Shown: positions 15,578-21,568 of the stretch, one piece after another | How the letters are laid out: every line of letters starts with the position of its first letter | Numbering within the stretch: position 1 is the first letter of the stretch | Virus record (IMG/VR): IMGVR_UViG_3300025109_000036 | Coordinates: 1 to 34,721 of that record | Length of the DNA stretch: 34,721 nt | Reading direction: 5' to 3' (one strand) | Source: a virus | Position numbers and translations under genes: made by a program | Notes under the pieces: generated by a model | Told to the model about the DNA's origin: nothing | Database searches by the model: none | What the model saw: the letters and a program-made list of their open reading frames with translations, nothing else

Positions 15578-15933
15578 AAACCTAACTTCAGTGATTCTAT
15601 TATTCCTTCTATGTAGCCTATAGTGTCTTTAACAGTTACTTGCTTTGCTTTCTCTAACCTGTTTAGCCATACCTTACCTCTAACTTCATTTACTATGTTA
15701 TGTATTCTTGGATCAGACTTCTGGTGATGACTCATGTGGCAACCATTGCATATCGGTATACAGTTCTTCATGTTATATCTCAATGCGTAGCTCACGCTTT
15801 TTGGAAAATAGTGATGTAAGCAGGTATACGGTCTACCACAAACCAAACATTCATCATAAAGGTTTCTACCTATCTCCTGTAACATCTTATCTGCTTTCTT
15901 TTTTAGTCTTTGTTTTTTTTGTTGTGATGTCAT
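15574..15933 (-). CDS. HNH-type nuclease (NinG/Rap-like arrangement)
   Basis: The ATG at 15933 gives 119 residues; an in-frame ATG at 16008 would extend over a promoter-like sequence and a hairpin, so I prefer the shorter start. Zinc ligands CLVC (C29, C32) and CNGC (C62, C65) flank a CLHHYFPK segment with the His pair at 40-41 and an Asn at 57, the layout of HNH nucleases such as the NinG/Rap recombination proteins and of phage His-Me nucleases. It may resolve or nick recombination intermediates, or act as a homing endonuclease. It sits in the recombination cluster next to the SSB-like gene. Confidence 0.65.
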   Translation of the reverse strand: MTSQQKKQRLKKKADKMLQEIGRNLYDECLVCGRPYTCLHHYFPKSVSYALRYNMKNCIPICNGCHMSHHQKSDPRIHNIVNEVRGKVWLNRLEKAKQVTVKDTIGYIEGIIESLKLGL

Positions 15934-15981
15934 ATATATTAACCCGCCTACTCCTACTAGCACACTAGCAGCTTGTCGTTG

Positions 15982-16025
15982 GGTTTGACCCCAAACCATT
16001 ATACACATAGGAAGTAGGTAGGCAA
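15982..16025 (-). promoter_or_regulatory. Promoter with a hairpin over the start site
   Basis: The minus strand carries TTGCCT (-35, 16020-16025) and TATAAT (-10, 15998-16003) with a 16-base spacer. A perfect six-base-pair stem GGTTTG/CAAACC with a four-base loop (15982-15997) covers the predicted start, like an operator palindrome or a 5' RNA hairpin. It precedes the HNH gene. Confidence 0.55.
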
Positions 16026-16030
16026 ATTAC

Positions 16031-16228
16031 TTACTGTTTGATAACAACTTGAATGTTAGGAACATTACCTCTTTCTGAAACAATCATATATGCCGCTAAA
16101 GCACAACCATGTTTTTCAAGAACAGCACCAACCTCTTTAGAACACTCTTCAACCTTTTTCTTTTGCTCCGCTTTTAATACCTCTGTTGCTTCTTCTGTTG
16201 AAATCTCCTTCTTTGTTTCTTTTGTCAT
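16031..16228 (-). CDS. Small conserved-looking phage protein, unknown function
   Basis: This 65-residue protein has a Lys/Glu-rich helix (residues about 3-40), then a segment ending in VSERGNVPNIQVVIK. Small phage proteins with a charged helical start and a short beta C-terminus are common in recombination and replication clusters, but I cannot assign a function. It precedes the promoter at 15998-16025 and follows the 121-residue gene. Confidence 0.55.
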   Translation of the reverse strand: MTKETKKEISTEEATEVLKAEQKKKVEECSKEVGAVLEKHGCALAAYMIVSERGNVPNIQVVIKQ

Positions 16229-16244
16229 AAGTATTTTTACTTAA

Positions 16245-16610
16245 TTAAATTAATTTACTTTTATATTTATCTATTAACTCACTCATTTCCTTTTTGTAGA
16301 AATCGTCTACATCTTCATATTCTACACTACCTGACAACTGCTGGTTATAAAAATCAGAGATAGCATACCTCAATACTTGTGACTGACTACCCTTTTTCGG
16401 CTTTCCAAACACTACCTTATCTTCTTGTAGAATAGTAATCTCTTCTAGGTTCTGGAACTTGTATGTAATGTCTTCTTCTGTACCATCTACTGTTTGAGGC
16501 TTTCTTATTATGTTCTTTAGCCCTGCTCGTTTACAAACAAAACTAATGTCCTTGTCCTCATCTAACTTATGAGGTATTTCCATCTTTCCGCTCAATGTAA
16601 TATTAAACAT
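16245..16610 (-). CDS. Unknown 121-residue protein after the G/C-rich spacer
   Basis: This 121-residue protein is acidic overall, mixes strands and helices, and ends with a charged helix (KKEMSELIDKYKSKLI). No motif or family is recognised. It lies between the structured G/C-rich spacer and the 65-residue gene in the middle operon. The ATG follows an A-rich leader without a Shine-Dalgarno sequence, like most genes here. Confidence 0.5.
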   Translation of the reverse strand: MFNITLSGKMEIPHKLDEDKDISFVCKRAGLKNIIRKPQTVDGTEEDITYKFQNLEEITILQEDKVVFGKPKKGSQSQVLRYAISDFYNQQLSGSVEYEDVDDFYKKEMSELIDKYKSKLI

Positions 16611-16743
16611 ATTTTTTATTAAGGTGGGAGGGGAGGGAGATATTGTACCCCCCTCCCCCAGTTGGTAGTCTGTTGTGGTGGGATTCTGGCTGGGTGTTTA
16701 AGCCAACAGATGTCAGCTTTGGTGGGAGAACTAAATGTAGTTC
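16611..16743 (-). other. Structured G/C-rich spacer with no gene
   Basis: These 133 bases hold no ORF of note. Arms 16630-16637 (GGGGAGGG on the plus strand) and 16651-16658 can form an eight-base GC stem. Further right are the nested inverted repeats TCTGTT/AACAGA with TGGCT/AGCCA inside, and AGAACT/AGTTCT next to the SSB-like gene. The plus strand at 16623-16637 also has G-runs that could suit a G-quadruplex. Confidence 0.55.
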
Positions 16744-17007
16744 TTAAAACGGAATTGCTTCAGTTGGTGGTGAACTTGGTGAATCAACCTTAGTGTCTGG
16801 TTTCCAGTCGTTAAGAGCAAAATACAATTTACCTCCTTCTTTTGATTTTAGAAAGTCTAGGTTAACCCATCCGTTGTTGACGTTTTTATCAAGGAACTCC
16901 TTAAACTCATCTACTTTTATTGATAGTGAACCCTTAACCCACTCAGGGCTACCTTCTCTTGGCAATTTATAAATAAGGCCAGATGGAAATATTTTTTCGC
17001 TACTCAT
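16744..17007 (-). CDS. SSB-like protein with an SSB-type tail
   Basis: This 87-residue protein begins with a basic beta-rich core (GLIYKLPREGSPEWVKGSLS) and ends in a disordered, Ser/Pro-rich tail with the terminus TEAIPF. Bacterial single-stranded DNA-binding proteins end in a similar acidic ..IPF tip that binds partner proteins, so an SSB-related or replication-accessory role is plausible. The fold cannot be proved by eye. It follows an HNH gene and, before that invasion, may have been adjacent to the 112-residue annealing-type gene, which ends in ..DDKCPF. Confidence 0.5.
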   Translation of the reverse strand: MSSEKIFPSGLIYKLPREGSPEWVKGSLSIKVDEFKEFLDKNVNNGWVNLDFLKSKEGGKLYFALNDWKPDTKVDSPSSPPTEAIPF

Positions 17008-17014
17008 AGTTTTG

Positions 17015-17479
17015 TTAATTATATTTTAATTCTTCTAACTTTCTTGCCCTTATAGCCTCTTGCAAACAATCGAAATATCCAATGTGAGATTGCTTTTTAT
17101 TTCTTTTTATCCTTGAGTGCCACTTTCCCTTTCCCTTATTCCATTCTACACCTATTACACCAGAGATATTTTTAGTCTTATCACCCCTATTAAGATTGTT
17201 TTCTGTTCTTGTGACAGACCTTAAATTACAAAGCCTATTGTCCATTCTGTCTCTATTTATGTGATCTATTTCTTTCGGGAATACTCCGTGCACATAGAAC
17301 CATGCAAGTCGATGAGCTAAAAACCTTTTATAGTTTGCAGTTATGCTTATATACCCAGCGTTGTGCGAAGTTCCAGCAATGCCGCCCTTTCTGGCTCTGC
17401 TATTTTTATTTACAACCCATCTAAACACACCAGTGTTTTCGTCATAATGCAATAACCCTTTTAGTTCTTTTTGAGTCAT
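17015..17479 (-). CDS. Free-standing HNH homing endonuclease with an AP2-type domain
   Basis: The ATG at 17479 is one base after the previous stop codon and gives 154 residues. The central HNH core has AHRLAWFYVHG then EIDHINRDRMDNRLCNLR with D72, H73, N81 and N85, and a C-terminal AP2-like DNA-binding segment at about 105-150 (GVIGVEWNKGKGKWHSRI). This is the classical phage HNH_3/AP2 homing enzyme. It interrupts a pair of replication and recombination genes. No intron or intein accompanies it, so it is a free-standing selfish gene. Confidence 0.8.
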   Translation of the reverse strand: MTQKELKGLLHYDENTGVFRWVVNKNSRARKGGIAGTSHNAGYISITANYKRFLAHRLAWFYVHGVFPKEIDHINRDRMDNRLCNLRSVTRTENNLNRGDKTKNISGVIGVEWNKGKGKWHSRIKRNKKQSHIGYFDCLQEAIRARKLEELKYN

Positions 17480-17480
17480 A

Positions 17481-17819
17481 TTAAAACGGGCATTTATCAT
17501 CTTTATTATCTCCACCTAACTCGTCTGAACTACACATGCCAACGTTATTATACCATCTCAGTGCTCTTGCAATAGCTCTAGTCTCAGCCATTCTGATCTT
17601 GTGCTTTGCTACTAGCTTACCAACATTCTCCTCGCTAGCATCTCCCAGCCCCTGATACAGTCCTTTTTCGCCTTCAACCGTAGCCTGGACAATGAATGGC
17701 TCTAAGTTGACTATCTCTGTCTTGATTGATTTGCCTCCGTTCTCATGGAACTCGTTTAATAGCCCAGTGAACAGAACAAAGTCTTTTCCTTGTAGGTTAA
17801 TAGTAAATTTCTTGTCCAT
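17481..17819 (-). CDS. Annealing-type or single-stranded-DNA-associated protein
   Basis: This 112-residue protein contains GLYQGLGDASEENVG and HKIRMAETRAIARALRW, a layout common to phage proteins near recombination genes, some annotated as Rad52-like single-strand annealing or ssDNA-associated proteins. The C-terminus ..DNKDDKCPF resembles the acidic tips of SSB-type proteins that bind helicases and nucleases. A role in recombination or replication is likely; the family is an inference. It is coupled with the preceding 61-residue gene. Confidence 0.6.
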   Translation of the reverse strand: MDKKFTINLQGKDFVLFTGLLNEFHENGGKSIKTEIVNLEPFIVQATVEGEKGLYQGLGDASEENVGKLVAKHKIRMAETRAIARALRWYNNVGMCSSDELGGDNKDDKCPF

Positions 17820-17821
17820 AC

Positions 17822-18007
17822 TTATTTGCTTAGTAATTTATCTATACTCTCTGAGATTCTTTTCTTGGTTGCTATGAATCCATCTGCTTCTTTTCCTGCA
17901 TCCTTCTTGAAATTGAACCAGACAACCTGTCCGATCTTTTCAAGCTCTACCGCCCAACCATTTGTGATCAGGTGTACCGCAGTGTTTGTGTCTTTAGTTG
18001 TATACAT
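17822..18007 (-). CDS. DUF5659-like small protein
   Basis: This 61-residue protein starts MYTTKDTNTAVHLITNGWAV and continues with VVWFNFKKDAGKEADGF, matching the usual pattern of the phage family DUF5659, a small alpha/beta domain of unknown function often found near recombination genes. It is two bases from the lytic-transglycosylase gene upstream and two from the annealing-type gene downstream. Confidence 0.6.
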   Translation of the reverse strand: MYTTKDTNTAVHLITNGWAVELEKIGQVVWFNFKKDAGKEADGFIATKKRISESIDKLLSK

Positions 18008-18008
18008 A

Positions 18009-18503
18009 TTACTGTTTTAATGCCAACCATTGGTTCCAATTACCAGACTCTAGTCTAATTCTAATTGCCTCTTTGGTTGAACACTCTAAATTAAATGCAC
18101 ATTCGTTACTAACTTCTCTATGCCAATAGGAATTTATCATCCACAGGCCCCTGTCTATTGTTGGGTTGTCGTTTACTCCAATAGCCCAAACATCCCACCT
18201 GCTCTCTGCGTTAATTAACCTCTCTACAAACTCCCACTCATCTAGAAGTCCTGCTTTCCATAGCTCATGCTTTACATAACCTCTATCAGTTGTCAGGTTA
18301 AACTCTAATTCCCCACCTGAAAACCACATCATCTCTGCTTTAACCTCTGTCACCTCTAGTGTTCTATCCCATAGTGACATCATTGCTAGTGCTAGAACGA
18401 ATATTACCACCAACATTGCTACTATGTTCCAGAACCTAACTCTCTTTTTTCTACTCTTTGCATTTGTATAATAACCTTTCTTCTTTGTTAGTTTCTTACG
18501 CAT
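18009..18503 (-). CDS. Membrane-anchored lytic transglycosylase-like endolysin
   Basis: This 164-residue protein has a basic N-terminus, a hydrophobic segment at about residues 24-44, and a C-terminal lysozyme-like domain with a catalytic Glu in LINAESRWD (E100) and a following DRGLWMINSYWH turn. This is the arrangement of SLT-family lytic transglycosylases and of signal-anchored phage endolysins, which cleave peptidoglycan glycan strands. Unusually, it sits in the middle of the recombination cluster rather than beside the holin-like genes. The catalytic residue assignment is inferred from spacing. Confidence 0.65.
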   Translation of the reverse strand: MRKKLTKKKGYYTNAKSRKKRVRFWNIVAMLVVIFVLALAMMSLWDRTLEVTEVKAEMMWFSGGELEFNLTTDRGYVKHELWKAGLLDEWEFVERLINAESRWDVWAIGVNDNPTIDRGLWMINSYWHREVSNECAFNLECSTKEAIRIRLESGNWNQWLALKQ

Positions 18504-18514
18504 ACTTTTTATTT

Positions 18515-18904
18515 TTATTTTAACAAGTCTTTGTTCTCGTATATATTTCCTATTACTTCTATAGTATTAGAACCGTCTTCATCAAGTCCACAAAAATCCT
18601 CATTCACATCCTCTTCGTAAAAAATCTTACTATCTCCTACTGGAACATCATATACATCAAACATGGCATGATCATCTCTCCACTTAACCACCATATATCC
18701 CTCATAATCATCCTCTTCAATCTTTCCAATAATATCACCCTCGTATATCTCTACTCCGTTCTTGTCTTTAAGTCCTGTGTATTGCATGTGAATACCAGTA
18801 TCATCTTCACTGTCCAACATTGTCCAATCAGCAACAAACGGAGATTCTCCATCTGACATATATTTTTCATCCTCGTACCACGCTCTAAACTTTATTTCTC
18901 TCAT
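18515..18904 (-). CDS. YopX-family protein
   Basis: This 129-residue protein shows the YopX signature: an opening REIKFRAWYEDE, the YTGLKDKNGVEIYEGDII core near residues 40-60 and an ending EVIGNIYENKDLL. YopX proteins are found in phages and prophages of many bacteria; their structure is known but their role is not. It is followed after 11 bases by the endolysin-like gene and lies below the Lar-like gene in the same operon. Confidence 0.85.
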   Translation of the reverse strand: MREIKFRAWYEDEKYMSDGESPFVADWTMLDSEDDTGIHMQYTGLKDKNGVEIYEGDIIGKIEEDDYEGYMVVKWRDDHAMFDVYDVPVGDSKIFYEEDVNEDFCGLDEDGSNTIEVIGNIYENKDLLK

Positions 18905-18905
18905 A

Positions 18906-19115
18906 TTAACAACTCTTTTTATTTATTTGGTTTTGCCAAGCCTCTCTCTTCTCATCTCTTTCCTTCATGTCTTTTTTAGACTCATCTGTTTTAGCGGCTT
19001 CTTTCATTCCTCTAGTGTGACAGTTCACACAACAGATCACACCATACAAGAATGTCTCACAATACACTTTTCTCAATTCCTTAATTTCATTATCACAGAA
19101 TTTACATTTATGCAT
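18906..19115 (-). CDS. Lar-like zinc protein
   Basis: This 69-residue protein has two cysteine pairs, CKFC (residues 4-7) and CVNC (29-32), followed by a G and an AWQNQI ending. That matches the Lar/restriction-alleviation family layout in which CxxC knuckles are followed by ..G..AW. Lar proteins in lambdoid phages relieve type I restriction by stimulating the host methylase. It lies between the 50-residue gene and YopX, close to the methyltransferase/nuclease pair, so a part in host restriction interplay is an inference. Confidence 0.55.
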   Translation of the reverse strand: MHKCKFCDNEIKELRKVYCETFLYGVICCVNCHTRGMKEAAKTDESKKDMKERDEKREAWQNQINKKSC

Positions 19116-19116
19116 A

Positions 19117-19269
19117 TTATTCTTCTACCTCCCCAGACAACTTGTATTCATATAGACTCCAAGATGCCTCACCTCCTATTAACTCTGGTTGACCATCCTC
19201 ATCAATCTTACCAGTCCAAGCCAAGCCACAGCTCTCTGCTAACTTGATTAACTCATCGTTTTTACACAT
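19117..19269 (-). CDS. 50-residue small protein, first gene after the promoter
   Basis: The ATG at 19269 lies eight bases below the 3' foot of the leader stem-loop and gives a 50-residue peptide (MCKNDELIKLAESCGLAW at the start, EYKLSGEVEE at the end). It ends one base before the Lar-like ATG, which supports it as a real operon gene. No family is recognised. Another 31-codon ORF begins in the leader at 19343 and overlaps by 22 bases in another frame; it is less likely. Confidence 0.5.
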   Translation of the reverse strand: MCKNDELIKLAESCGLAWTGKIDEDGQPELIGGEASWSLYEYKLSGEVEE

Positions 19270-19276
19270 ACTTTTG

Positions 19277-19338
19277 AGACACAATAAAACCCACCAAGAA
19301 ATCCTTGCTGGTTTGTTAATAGGTTGTTAGTTGTGTCT
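19277..19338 (-). promoter_or_regulatory. Long leader stem-loop before the 50-residue gene
   Basis: The arms AGACACAA and TTGTGTCT pair perfectly over eight bases (19331-19338 with 19277-19284), and inner stems AAACC/GGTTT and CAAG/CTTG (19295-19298 with 19304-19307) continue the hairpin. It ends eight bases before the ATG at 19269, so it could control ribosome access. It lies inside the transcript from the promoter at 19373-19401. Confidence 0.55.
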
Positions 19339-19372
19339 TTCATAAATAAATAAATTAATTTTGTATATCTAT

Positions 19373-19401
19373 AGTATAGCATGGTTAAAAAAGGCTTGCA
19401 A
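19373..19401 (-). promoter_or_regulatory. Sigma-70 promoter for the 50-residue/Lar/YopX operon
   Basis: The minus strand has TTGCAA (-35, 19396-19401) and TATACT (-10, 19373-19378), spaced exactly by 17 bases. It sits in the gap between the nuclease stop and the leader stem-loop and is the only strong promoter in that gap. Transcription should start near 19366. Confidence 0.75.
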
Positions 19402-19403
19402 TA

Positions 19404-19901
19404 TTACTTGTGGATAAACTTTAGATCTACCTTTTTATATATTGAATTTACTTCTTCTAACGGAACAAGGAAGCCAATTGTTTTATAGTTCTCATGTGGT
19501 ATTAAACGACACTTAAACTTATCACCAGAATAAACATAACTATACATCTCCTCTGACTTTATAATATACAAGACCCAATCAACAACATCTACATAATAAA
19601 TATAGTCTAGCTTACCATTCAACAACCATCCGTTCTTTATGTTTTCACTCCTATGTTTCCAAAATATTTCTATTAGTTCAAAGAAAAAATTTCCAGTCTT
19701 TGACAATGCTTTATCAGCCTTTACATCTATATTAACCTCCCCTCCTGGCTCTCTAATAATTATATCAATACCATCTGCATAAAAATTAGGATCATCCGCC
19801 ACTAAAATAGCATCTAACCCATAACTTAATAAATAATCTAAACATCTCTTTTCTGCCTCCTTTACCCAATCTAACTTAACTTGTTCCTTAAAATTATACA
19901 T
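19404..19901 (-). CDS. PD-(D/E)XK-like nuclease next to a methyltransferase
   Basis: I choose the ATG at 19901, two bases from the MT-A70 stop and preceded by GGGGAGA, over a longer start at 19955; this gives 165 residues. The probable catalytic core is YADGIDIIIR (D46) then, after a Pro-Gly turn, VNIDVKAD (D59, K61), the D..DxK pattern of PD-(D/E)XK nucleases, followed by a helix-rich part and two strands. Such enzymes cut DNA as restriction, repair or resolvase nucleases. With the methyltransferase upstream it suggests a restriction-modification or protection module, but it may equally be a phage recombination nuclease. The motif is read by eye only. Confidence 0.6.
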   Translation of the reverse strand: MYNFKEQVKLDWVKEAEKRCLDYLLSYGLDAILVADDPNFYADGIDIIIREPGGEVNIDVKADKALSKTGNFFFELIEIFWKHRSENIKNGWLLNGKLDYIYYVDVVDWVLYIIKSEEMYSYVYSGDKFKCRLIPHENYKTIGFLVPLEEVNSIYKKVDLKFIHK

Positions 19902-19902
19902 A

Positions 19903-20736
19903 TTAAATTTGATCTCCCCACACAGTCCACTTATCACTATGTTTGTTTCTAGCAAAAAGTTCTAGATATTTTCCACTTGGATATAAAGTTTCTATCATCT
20001 CATAAAACCAACTAGGCTTTTGGGAATGTTCTCGTCTTTCTTCAGAATAAACACTATCAAACAACTTCTTGTTTTCTGGAACAAAGCTTCCTTTAGTACA
20101 AATTAACAACAACTCGTGCCTAACAGAATTATAATGACCCATGTTGTGTTTTACTTTATCCCAAATAAATGAAGTCTTATACTTAAACCCCCATGAATTT
20201 ATTACATCAAAACATTCTTCTAACAATGGTGAAGTTACCCACATAAACAAAACAGCATTATTTGCACTAGGAACTTTTAACTCACAAAGCTCTTCTATTG
20301 TCATAAGTGAGTAATGTTTCTTTGCTCCTCCTAACAAGGATGTGTCCTGTTCATCGCTATATTTCCATGGTGGATCAACATAAATTACATTATACTCTCC
20401 TTCTGGCAATGGTAACGGCTTATTAGGCTCACGCTTTTTGTTTGGTAAAACATTTTGTGTAATATCACGCCAGCTTGAATTTTCCAACGCCGTTGGAATT
20501 TCTTGAAACTTTTTTGCAAAATTAACACAATAATACAAATCAGATTTGCTTATGCCAAGATCTTTTCCCAAACCCTCTATCCGCTTACCACCATATTCTG
20601 CCTTTTCAAATTTAAGTTCATCTTCTAAAATTCTTTTACCAATAGCGTGTTTTAACTCAACTATTCTATTAACCGCCAACTCCTGTAGATCTTCTAATAG
20701 TTTTGTGTACCACTCTTGTTGTTTAGTTAACTTCAT
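19903..20736 (-). CDS. MT-A70-family DNA N6-adenine methyltransferase
   Basis: This 277-residue protein has a helical N-terminal region (about 1-100) that may contact DNA, then an MT-A70 domain: DPPW at residues 121-124, FMWVTSPLLEE near 164-174, RHELLLICTKG near 206-216, HSQKPSWFYEMIE near 237-249 and ELFAR near 259-263. MT-A70 enzymes use S-adenosylmethionine to methylate adenine N6; phage members protect their DNA or mark it. The N-terminal region resembles small ParB/DUF3102-like helical domains, which I cannot prove. It is followed at once by the PD-(D/E)XK-like nuclease. Confidence 0.85.
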   Translation of the reverse strand: MKLTKQQEWYTKLLEDLQELAVNRIVELKHAIGKRILEDELKFEKAEYGGKRIEGLGKDLGISKSDLYYCVNFAKKFQEIPTALENSSWRDITQNVLPNKKREPNKPLPLPEGEYNVIYVDPPWKYSDEQDTSLLGGAKKHYSLMTIEELCELKVPSANNAVLFMWVTSPLLEECFDVINSWGFKYKTSFIWDKVKHNMGHYNSVRHELLLICTKGSFVPENKKLFDSVYSEERREHSQKPSWFYEMIETLYPSGKYLELFARNKHSDKWTVWGDQI

Positions 20737-20984
20737 GCTTTTTTATTTAATTCATTAAATACTTTTAAGAAATATCTACTAAATGGTTTGCCTAATTCCT
20801 TACAGTCATCTAATGCTATTGTTGCGAAATGATGGCTCACCTTGAAGCACTTGAATATGCTGCCCTTAAATTTATCGCTATCTCTTAAGAACTTACAAGC
20901 GTCTAAGGCTTCATCTTGCCATTTCATTATAGTCTTGGTGGTTGGCTTTTTATGACCACATAGGATGTACTTAATGTTCTCCAT
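20733..20984 (-). CDS. Small unknown protein before the MT-A70 gene
   Basis: This 83-residue protein is rich in Cys, Lys and His (MENIKYILCGHKKPTTKT, later KCFKVSHHFATIALDDCKELG). No known motif is recognised; the cysteines and histidines are not in a standard zinc pattern. Its stop overlaps the start of the MT-A70 gene, so the two are co-translated. It is the first likely gene after the 21.0-21.5 kb regulatory region. Its function is unknown. Confidence 0.5.
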   Translation of the reverse strand: MENIKYILCGHKKPTTKTIMKWQDEALDACKFLRDSDKFKGSIFKCFKVSHHFATIALDDCKELGKPFSRYFLKVFNELNKKA

Positions 20985-21001
20985 AGGTCTTTTTTATTAA
21001 G

Positions 21002-21219
21002 TTACATACGATCTCTGCCATGCTCTTCTTCTGTACCCTTTTCTGATCCCTGATTAAAGCATAAGCCTCCTGGTCTATACCAAGTCTTTGTACTATATTT
21101 ATCTTTGTTTCCCTGTACATATATGGCTTTAGTATAATTAACCCCCCAACACCCTAACACGCAGCTTATTAGCTTGGACTCTACTCTTCTACTCTCTCCC
21201 CTATGCAATGTTACCCACC
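21002..21219. other. Region with no convincing gene below the 21.2 kb structured RNA
   Basis: A TTG-initiated frame of 68 codons occupies 21002-21208 on the minus strand, but it has no ATG, ribosome-binding site or recognisable product. Here also lies AGGAGG followed by ATG, then a stop after two codons near 21055-21070. I treat it as leader sequence for the 83-residue gene, with low certainty. Confidence 0.35.
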
Positions 21220-21350
21220 ACTCCTACGGTGTTAATATCTTGTAGGAGTAAGACTAATCAAGCTATAAGGTGATCTATTTATAGGCGATCACACCCAGGT
21301 TGTCATTATTAGTCGCTAATTATTTTAAGTTGCTCCGACTCACCATGACA
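21220..21350 (-). ncRNA. Pseudoknot-like structured RNA
   Basis: On the minus strand the pairings run: a TGTCAT (21345-21350) with a' ATGACA (21301-21306); b GACTAAT (21308-21314) with b' ATTAGTC (21252-21258); a hairpin GTGATC/GATCAC (21287-21292 with 21270-21275); and a final hairpin ACTCCTAC/GTAGGAGT (21242-21249 with 21220-21227). The a-b-a'-b' order is a pseudoknot, the same topology as P3/P7/P8 of a group I intron but without room for P4-P6. A local stem ATTAG/CTAAT (21308-21320) would compete. The function is unknown. Confidence 0.4.
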
Positions 21351-21372
21351 GGCTAGTTGCACAACATAAGAA

Positions 21373-21435
21373 AAAAGACCTCATAACTGGAGCCAAAGGC
21401 CCACTACAGCCCGTATTCCAGTTACAAGATCTTTT
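21373..21435 (-). terminator. Strong terminator with a switch-like upstream complement
   Basis: Arms 21417-21435 and 21373-21391 pair over 19 bases with only three G-U pairs in minus-strand RNA; on the plus strand those become mismatches, showing the minus transcript is meant. Six Ts follow on the minus strand (21371-21376). The loop holds TAGTGGGCCTTTGGCT, complementary over 13 pairs to AGCCAAAAACCACTA upstream at 21442-21456, so an alternative fold could block the terminator. Confidence 0.85.
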
Positions 21436-21465
21436 CAATCATAGTGGTTTTTGGCTTCTATTACA

Positions 21466-21494
21466 AGTATATAACACAAAAAGACCCATGTCAA
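21466..21494 (-). promoter_or_regulatory. Near-consensus sigma-70 promoter at the late/middle boundary
   Basis: The minus strand has a perfect -35 TTGACA (21489-21494) and -10 TATACT (21466-21471) spaced by 17 bases. The -35 lies in the loop of the terminator at 21478-21506, so read-through and initiation may compete. Transcription should start near 21459 and meet the second terminator (21373-21435) within about 90 bases. Confidence 0.85.
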
Positions 21495-21506
21495 TTGAGC
21501 CTTTTT
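21478..21506 (-). terminator. Intrinsic terminator ending the late virion operon
   Basis: Arms AAAAAGGCTC and GGGTCTTTTT on the minus strand (21497-21506 and 21478-21487) pair over ten bases with two G-U pairs and a nine-base loop, ending in a T-run. It follows the 33-residue membrane peptide gene. The near-symmetric A/T tracts could make it work in both directions. Confidence 0.75.
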
Positions 21507-21558
21507 GTTAGATATATGTTGTAAATTAACACAACCTCTCTTTGGATGGTTAATTGCC

Positions 21559-21567
21559 TGTGGATAA
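21559..21567. other. Exact DnaA-box sequence
   Basis: The plus strand reads TGTGGATAA, the complement of the DnaA box TTATCCACA. A second exact copy is at 19409-19417. Two exact nonamers could occur by chance in 35 kb of AT-rich DNA, so an origin function is only a suggestion. Confidence 0.2.
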
Positions 21568-21568
21568 A

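Noticed and set aside
15934-16008. Longer start of the HNH gene at 16008
   Set aside because: It would code over the TATAAT promoter and the hairpin and add a hydrophobic segment unlike HNH proteins.
21002-21208. 68-codon TTG ORF on the minus strand
   Set aside because: It has no ATG, no ribosome-binding site and an unlikely composition, and lies in a structured leader.
19409-21567. Replication origin marked by two DnaA boxes
   Set aside because: Two exact nonamers can occur by chance, they are 2 kb apart, and no AT-rich iteron cluster accompanies them.
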